Assembly: GCA_024195265.1 (NCBI GenBank)
Contig: JAJLRJ010000013.1
Coordinates: forward strand, 1,494,403 to 1,558,402
Length of the DNA stretch: 64,000 nucleotides
Direction of reading: 5' to 3'
Source of the DNA: Dendrophyllia cribrosa
Taxonomy: Eukaryota > Cnidaria > Anthozoa > Scleractinia > Dendrophylliidae
A program made the translations under genes and the position numbers. The notes under the pieces are model-generated. The model made no database searches. It saw only the letters and a program-made list of their open reading frames with translations, and was not told where the DNA came from. This document shows, piece by piece, positions 22,027 through 31,119 of the stretch (position 1 is its first letter; each line of letters starts with the position of its first letter).

Positions 22027-22740
22027 CCCACACAAAGTTCAAATTCCCCATCCCTGGGAAAGAAAAATAGTCAAATGCTGGCGTATGCCTGGAGGGGACG
22101 GGTATGTTGAATTTTTAAATAAATTGACACATTACCTGGCACTGTTATACAAGTATCTTGCTCAATGTGTTCATTTCTAGAGAGAAAATAACTTTTATCC
22201 TCTCCAATCCTAATGAGACTTTCAACTGATGTCGCAATTGTTTCTCTCACCTTTAATTGAAAAAAAAAAAATTTGATATTAAGTAGTTTGATTATTTTAT
22301 GGACTAGCATAAACCTTGTTAGTTTACATGAAGTACCTTCTGATGGTACTTTATCATGGGAGGTGCGGTGGCCTAATGGCCAATGTGCTGGGGACTCTGG
22401 TTCAAGCGGTCCAGTTTTGAGCCCTGGCTGGGGTCATCATGTTGTGTTCTTGGGCAAGGCACTTTACTCTTACAGTACCTCTCTCCACCCAGGCGAATAA
22501 ATGGGTACCAGTAAATGAAATGCTGGGGGGTAACCCTGCGATGGACTAGCATCCCATCTAGGGGGGAGTAGAAATACTCCTTGTCACTGCATGAGACTAT
22601 TGTAGAAACTGGAGATAAGTACCATCCTGTATGGGCCACTAGGCTCGAACGCAGCCTTTACCTTAACTTACCTTCTGATGGTAAATGGCAGCTTCTTTGT
22701 CCTCTTCTGTTGGATTACCTTTCATGGTCGATTTCTTTCG
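16419..22740 (-). CDS. METTL4: METTL4-like MT-A70 N6-adenine methyltransferase (seven exons, N-terminus incomplete)
   Basis: Exons in transcription order: 22740-22672, 22250-22136, 21509-21348, 21251-21176, 20491-19605, 17915-17824, 16508-16419. They sum to 1,491 bp, 497 codons with stop, and every junction keeps frame. The catalytic DPPW motif (VVDPPWFNKS) is in the fourth exon. Next come NKQKYLRF, AEWYWVKVTRRGE and HKKPYE, and finally FARNLTPHWTSWGNE and VLKFQ, all hallmarks of METTL4. The family uses SAM to methylate the N6 of adenine; METTL4 is described as the U2 snRNA m6Am enzyme and a proposed DNA 6mA enzyme. Unusual is a ~190-residue hydrophilic, Cys-containing insertion between HKKPYE and the VPCRIHSKKPPL strand. 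A SINE abuts the first listed donor, and one exon is partly duplicated. Exons 5' of 22740 are uncertain. Confidence 0.9.
16616..16897. mobile_element. ~280-bp MITE in the last METTL4 intron
   Basis: AGCAGTTTTCAATTGAGTGT at 16617 is inverted at the right end (ACTCAATTGAAAACTGCTC, to 16897). Subterminal CCAAAACCAAAG and GGTTTTGGTTTTAC words are also inverted. The GC-rich centre has CGCGCG-type words. No ORF. Confidence 0.9.
17349..17739 (+). mobile_element. ~390-bp inverted-end repeat, copy 2
   Basis: Second copy of the 8366-8760 element, same orientation. Ends TTAAAGGGACACTGTCAC and GTGACAATGCCCCTTTAA are near-perfect inverted complements. It sits in the last METTL4 intron. Confidence 0.87.
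17824..17915 (-). CDS. METTL4: METTL4-like penultimate exon
   Basis: Acceptor TTTATTCAG; 92 bp from phase 1 to phase 0. Encodes ILSCYIPTRSRCLEMFARNL then TPHWTSWGNE, the conserved C-terminal block of METTL4. Donor GAG/GTAGGG. Confidence 0.92.
18061..18652. mobile_element. pogo/Tigger-like non-autonomous element
   Basis: The left end TACAGTGAAACTTGTATTAA is inverted at the right (ACACAGGCTTCACTGTA). TA flanks and CAGTGAAAC-type termini suit Tc1/mariner-Tigger relatives. The interior has a (GA)n stretch and no transposase frame. Confidence 0.75.
18780..19590. other. METTL4 intron, no further feature
   Basis: Intronic on the minus strand. 19330-19400 is G-rich. No exon or element is recognised between the pogo-like element and the large exon. 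Confidence 0.5.
19605..20491 (-). CDS. METTL4: METTL4-like large exon with insertion
   Basis: 887 bp, phase 2 to phase 1. It opens with YSFMSLWQIKSLPVPQLLAP and GALVGIWVTNKQKYLRF, continues AEWYWVKVTRRGELV and HKKPYEPLLIG, and closes with VPCRIHSKKPPLN. Between HKKPYE and the last block lie about 190 residues of Lys/Ser/Asp-rich sequence with Cys pairs (KYCVCD, HCLNCQ) that I do not associate with the family. The real acceptor is the AAG before 20491; the open frame extends beyond it into the intron. Confidence 0.9.
20943..20968 (+). repeat. G26 homopolymer
   Basis: Twenty-six consecutive G on the plus strand in the METTL4 intron, followed by AGGGGTGGGGG. The transcript would carry a C tract. 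Confidence 0.95.
21176..21251 (-). CDS. METTL4: METTL4-like catalytic DPPW exon
   Basis: 76 bp. Acceptor TTTCCCACAG, then NGLYNVLVVDPPWFNKSARR, donor AAA/GTAGGA. D-P-P-W is the MT-A70 catalytic motif, so the enzyme is predicted active. Two other AGs lie just inside the acceptor (CCCAGCAG), but only the outer one keeps phase with the preceding exon. Confidence 0.9.
21348..21509 (-). CDS. METTL4: METTL4-like exon (copy A of a duplicated exon)
   Basis: 162 bp, phase 1 to 1. Acceptor ATTTTTTCAG. Encodes DKNVPKENDFLGRVISHLEE, then LSICGQQYIIPAKCTFLMSD and KPLVDD, matching the family block before DPPW. The donor is weak (GATG/GTTCGT). A partial tandem copy lies just upstream in the gene (21567-21672). 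Confidence 0.85.
21567..21672 (-). pseudogene. partial tandem duplicate of the METTL4 exon (copy B)
   Basis: It repeats the first ~105 bp of the neighbouring exon, including its own acceptor (TGTTTTACAG). It encodes DKNVPNENNLLGRLISHLEE and LSICGQQYIVP, then leaves homology and stops in ATTTAA. Differences from copy A are few and mostly keep the frame. No donor gives a phase that joins to copy A or to the DPPW exon, so it looks like a relic or a poison exon, not a mutually exclusive exon. Confidence 0.8.
21726..21744 (+). repeat. C19 homopolymer
   Basis: Nineteen C on the plus strand (G in the METTL4 transcript), directly upstream of the duplicated exon. Confidence 0.93.
21990..22024 (+). 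repeat. C35 homopolymer
   Basis: Thirty-five consecutive C (G-tract in the METTL4 pre-mRNA), about 110 bp from the donor of the exon at 22136-22250. Confidence 0.95.
22136..22250 (-). CDS. METTL4: METTL4-like exon
   Basis: 115 bp, phase 0 to 1. Begins VRETIATSVESLIRIGEDKS and ends TCITVP with donor CAG/GTAATG. It follows a T-rich acceptor. Helical region preceding the methyltransferase core in the family. Confidence 0.82.
22334..22348. repeat. SINE target-site duplication, left copy
   Basis: TACCTTCTGATGGTA, identical to 22669-22683. Read on the minus strand it contains exon end CATCAGAAG followed by GTACTT, a decoy splice donor. Confidence 0.85.
22349..22668 (+). mobile_element. tRNA-derived SINE in METTL4
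   Basis: 320 bp bounded by 15-bp target-site duplications. Near the left end are A-box-like GTGGCCTAATGGCC and B-box-like GGTCCAGTTTTGAGCCC, as in polymerase III tRNA-like promoters. The body contains TGGGCAAGGCACTTTACTCT and the tail CTTTACCTTAAC. It is inserted antisense to METTL4, with its 3' end directly against the exon at 22672-22740. Confidence 0.8.
22672..22740 (-). CDS. METTL4: METTL4-like exon next to the SINE
   Basis: 69 bp, phase 0 to 0. Acceptor TTTTTACCCAG, then RKKSTMKGNPTEEDKEAAIY and HQK, donor AAG/GTAAGT. It is the first exon I can place securely. It continues in frame into VRET of the next exon, matching the family's K/R-rich segment and following helix. Confidence 0.82.
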
Positions 22741-22914
22741 CTGGGTAAAAATAAAATGTTTCATTACTGAACAGTGCCCAACATTCAAAAGAAGGTCAGT
22801 GGGGACTATAATGGCACTTGGTAGGTACATGTACAATAATCAGGTCATCGTTAGTAACACTATTTTTCACCACATGTAATCTGGATGTGGAAAACATGTA
22901 GTGCTAGATCGGAA

Positions 22915-23241
22915 CTAGTCTGACTCTCAGACAGTCTGAGGTCACTCGCTCTAACTCCCTCCTCTCCCCATCTGATGTCCTTTGGTTGAGAGCTTGTTGA
23001 TGACGTCATCTGACCGTTGAATGTCTCCACCAATCAGAGTGGTAATTGGACACTTTTTTCTCCATACGGAATTTCAAGAATGTGACGAATGAAGGTAAAA
23101 ATTCTCAATGGTCAGATGACGTCAAAAACAAGCCCTGAAACAAAGGACATCAGACGGGGAGGAAAGGGAGTCAAAGGACATTAGACAGGGAGGGGAGGGA
23201 AGTTAGAGCGAGCACCTCGGACTGTCTGAGAATCAGGCTAG
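22915..23241. mobile_element. ~327-bp MITE with ~65-bp terminal inverted repeats
   Basis: Left CTAGTCTGACTCTCAGACAG and right CTGTCTGAGAATCAGGCTAG are inverted. The match continues inward through the TTAGAGCGAG and GGGAGG words and the ATGTCCTTTG / CAAAGGACAT words. GCTAGATC lies on both flanks. Confidence 0.9.
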
Positions 23242-23269
23242 ATCAGAGCTTGCTATGATTATATTAGGG

Positions 23270-23450
23270 GCTGTTTACATGATACCGGGTGGGTATGAAC
23301 TTCATAGCGGTATGCCTTTTGTACCGTATAATGATGTCATACGGCATTAACACATTAACATGAAGGGACTGTAGAAGGGATACTTCATACCGATTGACAT
23401 AAAGTATTGACAAAAAAACAACAAATAAAGCGTTGATTATTACCATCATA
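23270..23450. mobile_element. GGGGCTGTTTACATGATACC-ended transposon fragment
   Basis: The end GGGGCTGTTTACATGATACC at 23270 has its inverted partner near 25760-25781 (GGTATCATATAAACAGCCCC). Related ACCGGGATGAACT words recur at 24340, 24580 and 25730. These are probably several fragments of one family rather than a single intact element. Confidence 0.6.
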
Positions 23451-23477
23451 TTGGATTGGTTAAAGAGACTATTATGT

Positions 23478-23633
23478 AGGGGCGGATCTAGGGGGGGGTG
23501 CAGGGGGTGCGCACCCCCCCCTGAGATGACCTAGTCTGCGTTGTTCGCTTTTAAAATTTGTTTACGTCACCCTTCAGTTACGTCATTCCTTAGAGGTGCA
23601 CCCCCTCCTAAGAAAAATCCTGGATCCGCCCCT
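23478..23633. mobile_element. 156-bp MITE with AGGGGCGGATC ends
   Basis: Left AGGGGCGGATCTAGG and right CCTGGATCCGCCCCT are inverted; TTATGT flanks both sides as a likely target duplication. The interior is non-coding. Confidence 0.88.
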
Positions 23634-23881
23634 GTTATGTATGCATTACCAATTCCAGTCTTCCAATAGAGTGATTTCATACCAAAACGCATGGCAATAT
23701 AGTGAACTCTCTTGTAAAAACTTTTTTATGGAGATGTTAAAACATCTTTACTGTGGCTTAAGTCCAAGCTTGATTATTTGGGATACAATGTTCGGAACTT
23801 AACAGTCAGTGATTGAAAACAGAACAAGAAAGAAAGTAGACCATGACGAACATTGCCATAACGTAACAATACAAATGTTAC

Positions 23882-23988
23882 GTCGGACTCTTGTTAATGT
23901 CAAACGAATGGACAGCTTGCCTTCCCGCGGACAAATGGAGATTTGACAAAACCAATCCCCACTGTTCTGTTGCTCTGTCAAAGGTCAT
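23882..23988 (-). CDS. candidate first coding exon of the METTL4-like gene
   Basis: ATG at 23988 opens 35 codons (MTFDRATEQWGLVLSNLHLS and on to FDINKSP), ending at a GTAACA donor in phase 2. Length and position suit a METTL4 N-terminus, but the connecting exon between here and 22740 is not found in a consistent phase. Three mobile elements lie in that gap. Low confidence. Confidence 0.3.
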
Positions 23989-24039
23989 ATTTTTGTTTAT
24001 TTAGTGTAAATTAAAGACAAATTTCATTGTCAAGAGTCA

Positions 24040-24275
24040 ATTATTATACATGGGGTGTCTGCTTACGATAGAGCGTAAGCAAAAGAAAAATCCAATTTTC
24101 ATTTTCAAAAGTGTCCGCGTCCGCTTACGAGAGTGTCCGTGTCCGCTTAAAGGAATGTGTAAATACAGAGTTTGACTGGGAGGTAAAACAGGGATTTGAA
24201 AAGGCGTCCGTAAGTAGAGCTGTCCGCTTACGAGTGAGTGTCCGTTAGCAGAGAGTTGACTGTAGCGTGTTAACA
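24040..24275. mobile_element. decayed pogo-like element ('gtccgcttacg' repeats)
   Basis: Reiterated GTCCGCTTACGA/GTGTCCG words and a right edge GTTGACTGTA, like the ends of the other TACAGT-type elements in this window. The left edge is unclear. Confidence 0.5.
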
Positions 24276-24470
24276 TGGTACAAGTACAAGGTTTGTTTTT
24301 TGTATGCATGTATGAGAATCTTGATCCGGTACAGATATATACCGGGATGAACTAGTACCAGTATAACTTGTACCAGAATAAGATTTTGTGCTGGTATAAT
24401 GAAAATGAATACAGATCTACAAGAGGGCAGGGACGTTCCATTTATAATCCGACCCTCCCACCACCCCCAC

Positions 24471-24488
24471 CCCCCCCCCCCCCCCCCC
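24471..24488 (+). repeat. C18 homopolymer
   Basis: Eighteen C after a C-rich lead (CCCTCCCACCACCCCCA). Confidence 0.9.
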
Positions 24489-24616
24489 ATGGATGAGAAA
24501 TTGATGAGATGAGGGTTTTAGGAAACTTTTCACATGACCAGTAGGAATCTGCACTATTTTTTCCGAGAATTAATACGGGGACAAGTTCATCCCGGTATTA
24601 CCGGGATTAGACTTGC

Positions 24617-24745
24617 CACAAGTCGACTGCGAAGCCCCTGAGAGCGCGACGAAGTCGCGAAAAGCGAGCGACGAAGTCGCGAAAAGCGAGCAACGAAGTC
24701 GCGAGAGCGAGCGACGAAGTCGCGAGTCGACTTGTTTCGCCTGCA
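24617..24745. repeat. ~22-bp GC-rich tandem repeat (GACGAAGTCGCGA)
   Basis: Four or more imperfect units of GCGAGCGACGAAGTCGCGAAAA. The unit is partly self-complementary (CGAAGTCGCGA), and the array is bracketed by inverted AAGTCGACT and AGTCGACTT. Confidence 0.88.
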
Positions 24746-26160
24746 CGAAATCGAATTTAACTTGCATATTGTTGGCGCGAAAAAATGGGTGTGACGTAAT
24801 GGTTCACGCATCGGGCTGGTAAAATAAACAGTTTTCAAATGACTGGATAGTCTGAATTCCACAATGAATTGTTATGAAAGGTGACAGGATGACAGGCCTA
24901 ACACAAATCCTGCTCATCGTTAAAAGCATTTTAGCCTAGCTTTAGAATAACTCTACCCCAAGAACGTGCCTGAGGGATTTTTCCTTTCAGATCAAAATAA
25001 AGATATAACAGGCCTGTTGTTCTTAATGTTGTTGTTTCTTTGATCTTAGGAAAAAATCTGTAGCTGTGATACTGACAGGAGGAATTTACGCTTTCCAGAG
25101 CCGTTTAGAATATTTAGTTACGTTGTTTGCTAGCTCTTGGCATTGCAATGGAGTTTCTTTGGCTCAATTTGAAAGAGTTGCAAGATCAGTAGTAGCCGCT
25201 TAAGTAGGAATTATTCGCTGCTTCGGATCAGTTCATTTCTCAGTCCGTGATTTAATGTGAGCGCAAGTCTGCGGTTAGCATAACTTCTGATATAGCGTTT
25301 CTTCATCACGACTTTTAAGATCCGAGTCTTATGCGATAGTCACGGTCTATATTGGAATAGTGGCATCTTGCAATTGTTTTTAGCTCCTCAGAGTTTATTC
25401 TACGTTTAAGTTAATGTGTTTCTCGGAGCTATGCAGTATCCCCATTGTCAGAAGTATGCGTCATTGCATCCGGTTTAAAATATTTGAATCTCCAGCATGA
25501 CAGCTGTTTTGTAATTGTGTTTCTTTTGTACACTCTTTATCAAGTTTCCCGGAAAATGACGTCATGAAACTAAGCGCCCTCTGATTGGACATCAATGCGG
25601 CTACACCCCCGACACACCGCCGACCTAAAAACAGGTCGGTAAAAAATGGCGCGCTGCAGGCGAGAAAAGTCCGTTCTCCGCCCGACCACCCAAAACGAAA
25701 AAACGGACTTTGAGAAAGTCTATACCGGGATGAACTTTCCCCGTTTTAATGTCACCGGTATCATATAAACAGCCCCATATCCTCCTTTGCCCTAAGGTTG
25801 CAGATCTTAAACCAAATGTTGCTCTCTATAAAGTTACTGCTTCAGCGATGTTTTAAGTCCTCGATATTCTAAGCGCTCACCTTTCGTTTCCGTGTGCCAG
25901 TGTCGTTTGCAACAGAAGATCGAAAGTATGGTTCAAACAGATCAAATAAACTGTCCTTACATGACAACGACAACGCTAAAACTGACTCAGAAATACTCCT
26001 CTTATGATCAACAAGATATCCGTTTTGACAGCGCCCAATTACAGCCATTTCTCGGAGGTTTTATTTGACACACTAGTCTTGCTTCGTGAAAGCAAACGAT
26101 ATCCAGGTTTTCTCCTAGGCGCTTTCAACGTGTGATGAGGCCCTGGGAACGAGAGATGAC
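24746..26160. other. non-coding, no gene seen
   Basis: Includes the inverted-end fragment near 25760-25781 and a small CCGACCTAAAAACAGGTCGG hairpin near 25620. It could hold the METTL4 promoter if the candidate first exon is right. Confidence 0.45.
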
Positions 26161-26165
26161 GATAA

Positions 26166-26262
26166 CTTTATTTATGGGGAGGGAGAGAGGAGAGGGAAAA
26201 GAGAGAAGGCAGGAGAGGGGACGGAGGGGACGGAGGAGAGGGGAGGGAGGGAGGGGAGCCTT
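26166..26262 (+). repeat. purine-rich GGAGAG tract
   Basis: About 95 bp composed almost only of G and A (GGGGAGGGAGAGAGGAGAGG type), a low-complexity homopurine run. Confidence 0.9.
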
Positions 26263-27379
26263 TTAAAAAGTCTTATTACTTCTCATACTATACCACTGCT
26301 TTTTACCTTTATTTTACCAATGTAATGGCGAACAAGGAAAGTTTCAATTAATTAACTGATTTTAACTGTTTCAAAATTGATGTAATTTATATTATGGGAA
26401 GTTAAAATATGAATACAGAAAAAAAATTAACGCGTTAATATGTCAGTGAAAACTGAATCGGATTTTTCTCTATCATTCCGTCGTACGTCGCCCCTTAAAA
26501 AAATTGTAATCCTTGATATGGCAGGTATGACCATAACTCAAAACAAAAAAATTAAATTTTGTCTCTCGCGTGAAAAATTCTGATACAATATTTTGTGTTG
26601 ATAGTCAGCTTTGTACATTGAAATTACTTCAGGTTCATTAGCCTAAGGCGTCGGGGAAAGGGAAACTGGGGAGAGAGGGAATGGACGCATGCGTGAAGTC
26701 ATCCATGCGTAAAAGCATGGATGACTTGACGTAATTCGATTGCAAGGAAATCGGTGGGCGTAATGCGAATAGTGCGGTTCTTATAGCAACCCCATTCCCT
26801 CTTCCCGTTTACGCCTGTCACACAGGCTTCATGTTCGTTTACGGGAGATTCAACTGTATTTGCAAGTGCTGTCTGCATGCAGGCTGAAGCTGGGGCAGAA
26901 CAAGCTCATTCACATATTTCCATCGTTTCATTAGTCAGGGGTTGATATTTCTGATAAATGTGGGACTTTCCAAAACTGCAAATGAGGGCAGTGTGGGCGT
27001 TAATATTGTCCCCAAGTCTCATTTTTTTGCATTATTTTCCTTACTTATTTGTGTTGTCCGTGACTGTGCTCACATTGTGGGTGGCTCCTCCTAAAATGTT
27101 CTTAGGATTTGATGGAGCCGAAAGGCATCCTACTGATGAACAGTTACGACACAGAGATATATATATATATTTTTAGCAACTACTGTGATTTGCAGTCTGT
27201 TCATTTGAATTGAATTATGATAGCCTGCGAATACAGCCAAATTACTGGCAGAGAAAGTCGCCTGTGAACATTCTTTGTTTTTGAACAAATTAACGTTCTT
27301 TAGATCAATTTGAGAAAAGCTAGTCGTTTTTGGTTCAACTGATCTCGACAAATTTTGATAGGAGGGTAGACCCTTCACC
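26263..27379. other. non-coding, no gene seen
   Basis: Contains a small perfect hairpin around 26690-26725 (ACTTCATCCATGC-type arms) and the short frame at 26958-27176, which has no family resemblance or splice support. Confidence 0.45.
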
Positions 27380-27380
27380 T

Positions 27381-27510
27381 ATACATGGTTTTCACGGCTG
27401 CCATGTTGGTGGTCAGAAACAATTGAAATCGTTTGCATAAAAATAGTTTTATCCCCAAAGGATGGAAATTAATTGCGCTGATCACCAACATGATCACCGT
27501 GAAAACCATA
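27381..27510. mobile_element. ~130-bp foldback element
   Basis: ATGGTTTTCACGG...CATGTTGGTGGTCAG on the left is inverted on the right as CTGATCACCAACATG...CCGTGAAAACCAT. A short interior makes a near-complete hairpin. Confidence 0.85.
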
Positions 27511-28264
27511 GGGATGATGTCTGTTTACAAACATTCTTTTTGTTATTCAAATGTGCCAGCCACTGGAACAAAAGAACCCTTTGTTTCGGCAGCCAATAAG
27601 GCTCTGGTTGGCACATTAATAACAATTGGTGACGTCAATGATATCTTCCCTATTACGTCATACGTTTCTGACGACACCTAAGAAATTGATCTGGCAACAA
27701 AGTTGCCATGGCTGCAATTTAATTTATTACAACAGATCGTTTCTATAAATAGCATTCACTTTATTAGATTCTTGACAAAGTACAAAGATCTTAGCAATTT
27801 TAACTTGTCATAGCTATTTACATCTACTGTACAAACGGAGTGAAGAAAACAAATTTTCTATATTTTTAAATACCGGCAGATAACATACGACTTCAAAATT
27901 TTTGAAGCCGACTTAAATTTTAGCTGTACTTTTATTGCACAAATGAGTAAACAGCGAACTTCTTTGTATGGCTTGATTTATGTCAAAGCCCAAGCTACAA
28001 CGTTTGGATTGTTACGTAACGCTCCCAGAGGGAAATAAAGTTTTCACGGTTTTCGTATCCGCGCAGCACAACACTCAACTCATTCATTCACTGTGTGAAG
28101 TTAATATGCAAAATAACATATACATGATGTTATCAATACTCATCCTTAGAATAATCATAGCTTCTCTGTAATCAGGCAAGAGAATCAGGAACTGAGCAAC
28201 AAAGAGCTTTGGAGTCTGCTACAAATTCTCGTATTTACGGAAGCAGCTTTGTTGATCTTATGTA

Positions 28265-28309
28265 CTTATTGACTAAGTTAGGTCGGGCCGGATGGGAAAA
28301 TACTTGGCT

Positions 28310-28350
<41 letters not shown>

Positions 28351-28407
28351 CCCATTACCGAGAGCCAAATATTTTCCCATCCAGCCCGACCTAACTTAGT
28401 CAATAAG
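28265..28407. mobile_element. 143-bp near-perfect foldback element
   Basis: CTTATTGACTAAGTTAGGTC at the left is exactly inverted at the right (GACCTAACTTAGTCAATAAG). Complementarity continues through GGATGGGAAAATA and TTGGCTC to a GCGCAGCG loop. This is a hairpin of about 65-bp arms. Confidence 0.92.
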
Positions 28408-31080
28408 TATTTTATCATATGACCAATTTGGAGACAAAATTACTTGAAATTTTCATCAATGGTTTTGCAAAGAAAAGGTTCGCAGGGCCGTACGGGTCAT
28501 GATAATGTACCATATTCTACTATCTACTGATAGAACAAGAGTAAAGATCGATAATCAGAATCTACATATTAGTTTTAGAACATAATACATAACTTTTCTT
28601 TTCTAGGTAAGATTTCCGTTTAACACCAACATAATTATATGCATGTATATACTATTGGTTTTCTTTAGACATTCTATTGTTTCGCCTTTTGTTTCAGTTT
28701 TACAAACGGCATGCATAACTAATGAATGGGGTTGTACAGAAATCTTTACCTTTTCTATTTGTAAAGAGTTAATTCGTGCACAAAACAGGACAAACTTAAT
28801 CCTGAGAAAATTACTGAACCTTAATATAGTTCATATTCCTAAAGTTCAACGTGTAGAACTTGAAAGTTACCCAGTAAATAATTATAAAACAGAAACCAAT
28901 ATCAAGTCAAAGGACTTTTGAATGCCGCTATGGCTTCATCAAATAAAATAAAGTGGAACTTTCAAGACGCACAAAATCAATGGCTGTGATATAATATTAA
29001 AATAAACACATTAATCAACCTTAACAATTTCAATACCACGCTCACAATAATACAACCAATATTGTAAAATTGATGACAGCAGTAAACAATAACCTCCACA
29101 AATCTACGAACAAGGGAGAATTTCCAACAAAATCACCTTATTTTCTTAGCAAACTATACAAATTGCATCCAAATTTAACTTAACTAGATTTGTATTTACA
29201 AATGTACACTGAGTTTGACATAAGGATTTATCACTTTATGGCGTGATTGCTGTGGTTTCGTTTTTCTTGAAAAATATTCGCATATAAAACAAAAATATGC
29301 CTGCATTGGCAAGTGCTCATTATAATCCATTTTTAGATACATTAATTTGATAAATACACTACAACCTTCCTTAAACATCAGCAAAGTAAGACCAAATTGA
29401 TTTAAAATTATTATACTCTTAGTTGCCAACCATCAAAATATCATACATTCATTTTTTTTTCCATTGTAAGAAATTATCTTCTGGTTGGTAAAATATTATT
29501 TACAAAACTCTCAATTTAGGTCTATTATAAGGATAAAAACTCTATGTTTGTACAGTCAAGTCATTCTGAATAATGCAAGCTTTTTGTTTTCTAACATCAC
29601 TGTTTGAGAAGGCAACATTTAACACACGGTTACCATGGTATCTGTTGACTTGATTTGCATTACTCAGCCAAGTTTAATTCAATTTAAGGAAGGTTTTTTT
29701 TAAGTGGTCAAATGAGCCAAAATCCAAATCTAATGGCCAGAAGTATGGCCTGTAAATACAGCGGCCTCTCATCGCTCCCATCTGCATTCCCATAAATATG
29801 GTTTACCCCTAGTGGCCGGGAAATCAATGGGAACCTTCTGTATTTGCAGGCTAGCACCAGTATTAAAATTATCAATGAACAAAAAGTTCCAGTGTCATGA
29901 TTTTAAAGTCACTTTGCAACAAGAGTTTAATTTCTAGATGATCACCAGCAATGCTGGACAATCACTAAATTCCTGGCCATAAATAATAGTTATTGTTTTA
30001 TGATTGTAGGAACAATAATTTCAAGAGACATTGAAATTCTGTTTTAAAGGCAAGAAAAACCATGCTTTTGGTGTTTTAAATCCTATAAAGAATGTAACTT
30101 GTTTTAAAGTTGAAATGCTGAAAAATACTTAAACCATGATACACCTTAATGAACTACAGACCTCAACACCAAAAAAAAAATGTATAAGAGAAGGAGGAAG
30201 AAATATTTTTCATGTACGTGTGCAGTGACCTGGAAACTGGTTGAATTAAACAGTTCTTAACCATTATTTGTCTGTTGGTAGTTATGTCTTACCACTGCAA
30301 TGAATACAGATTTTCCAAACCCACACCCTAACCCAATCCCTTCAATAAAGAAAAATATAATTAAAAAAACAAAACCTGTTTTATACCATTATAAGAGGCC
30401 CTCAATGAAAAGTTCTAAACAGACAAATAACGAAAAGAACCTTACTGCAGAATTATAATTAAATAATTATTGTACATCTGTATGTGAAGCCATAACATCG
30501 CCAGGATGGGCTTTTGTATAACTATATAACTAGTTATATAATATTTTTATATATATATACCTCTTAATTTGATAACCTATGTGCAAATTTACCCTGACAG
30601 AGAAAGTTCTTTCTGCTATTAAACACAAGAAACAGATCAGTTGAAGTTATTCTACAGAGTTCAACAGAAAAAAGACCAGCTCTTTTTATATTGCGCTTGA
30701 AAGCACAAATCTAAGCTACAGATTGGTTTTGTTGAGTTACGAAGGCCATCTACATGTACCCAGCAATGATACAATGCCTTCAATCCCACCAGATGTACTT
30801 GCAAATTCTTACAACTTCATTAAAAGAACTGAATCAACATCAGAAGTGAGAATTGGTATTTCCAAGCTACAGGTAAAAAGAATGTGTGAATGTATCACTT
30901 ACTGCATGATAAGGCAAGCCTTTAAACCATGAAAACTTCCAGAGGAATTAAGATACATGTACTTGCCTTGTAGGGAAATGGGTAACTCAACAATCTCTGA
31001 TAAAAGAGCTAATAAATAGAGATGTCTATGGCAGTTTCTTGTAGAATGTTATCTCCACTGTCAGGGTACCACTTGAAATG
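28408..31080. other. 3' flank / 3' UTR region of the LDLR-like gene
   Basis: AT-rich, no gene supported on either strand. It must include the 3' UTR of the minus-strand receptor, but no clear minus-strand AATAAA is seen. ATTAAA complements near 29671 and 29927 are the best alternatives. Confidence 0.45.
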
Positions 31081-31119
31081 CTAGCAACTGTTCACTTCTA
31101 CTTCATTTCGGAAAGAACC
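31081..31119 (-). CDS. LDLR: LDLR-like exon 18 (C-terminus)
   Basis: Acceptor TTTGTTCTCCAG, then [12 protein letters not shown] and TAG. Phase 0 entry agrees with exon 17. Very short final coding exon, like that of vertebrate LDLRs. Confidence 0.85.
   Translation of the reverse strand, partial: GSFRNEVEVNSC

Noticed and set aside
22350..22440. Possible tRNA gene
   Set aside because: A- and B-box-like words are present, but no cloverleaf can be formed. The unit is bounded by target-site duplications, so it is a SINE.
23596..23802. Exon connecting the candidate METTL4 start to 22740
   Set aside because: Minus-strand segments here have stops or the wrong phase in every join I tried.
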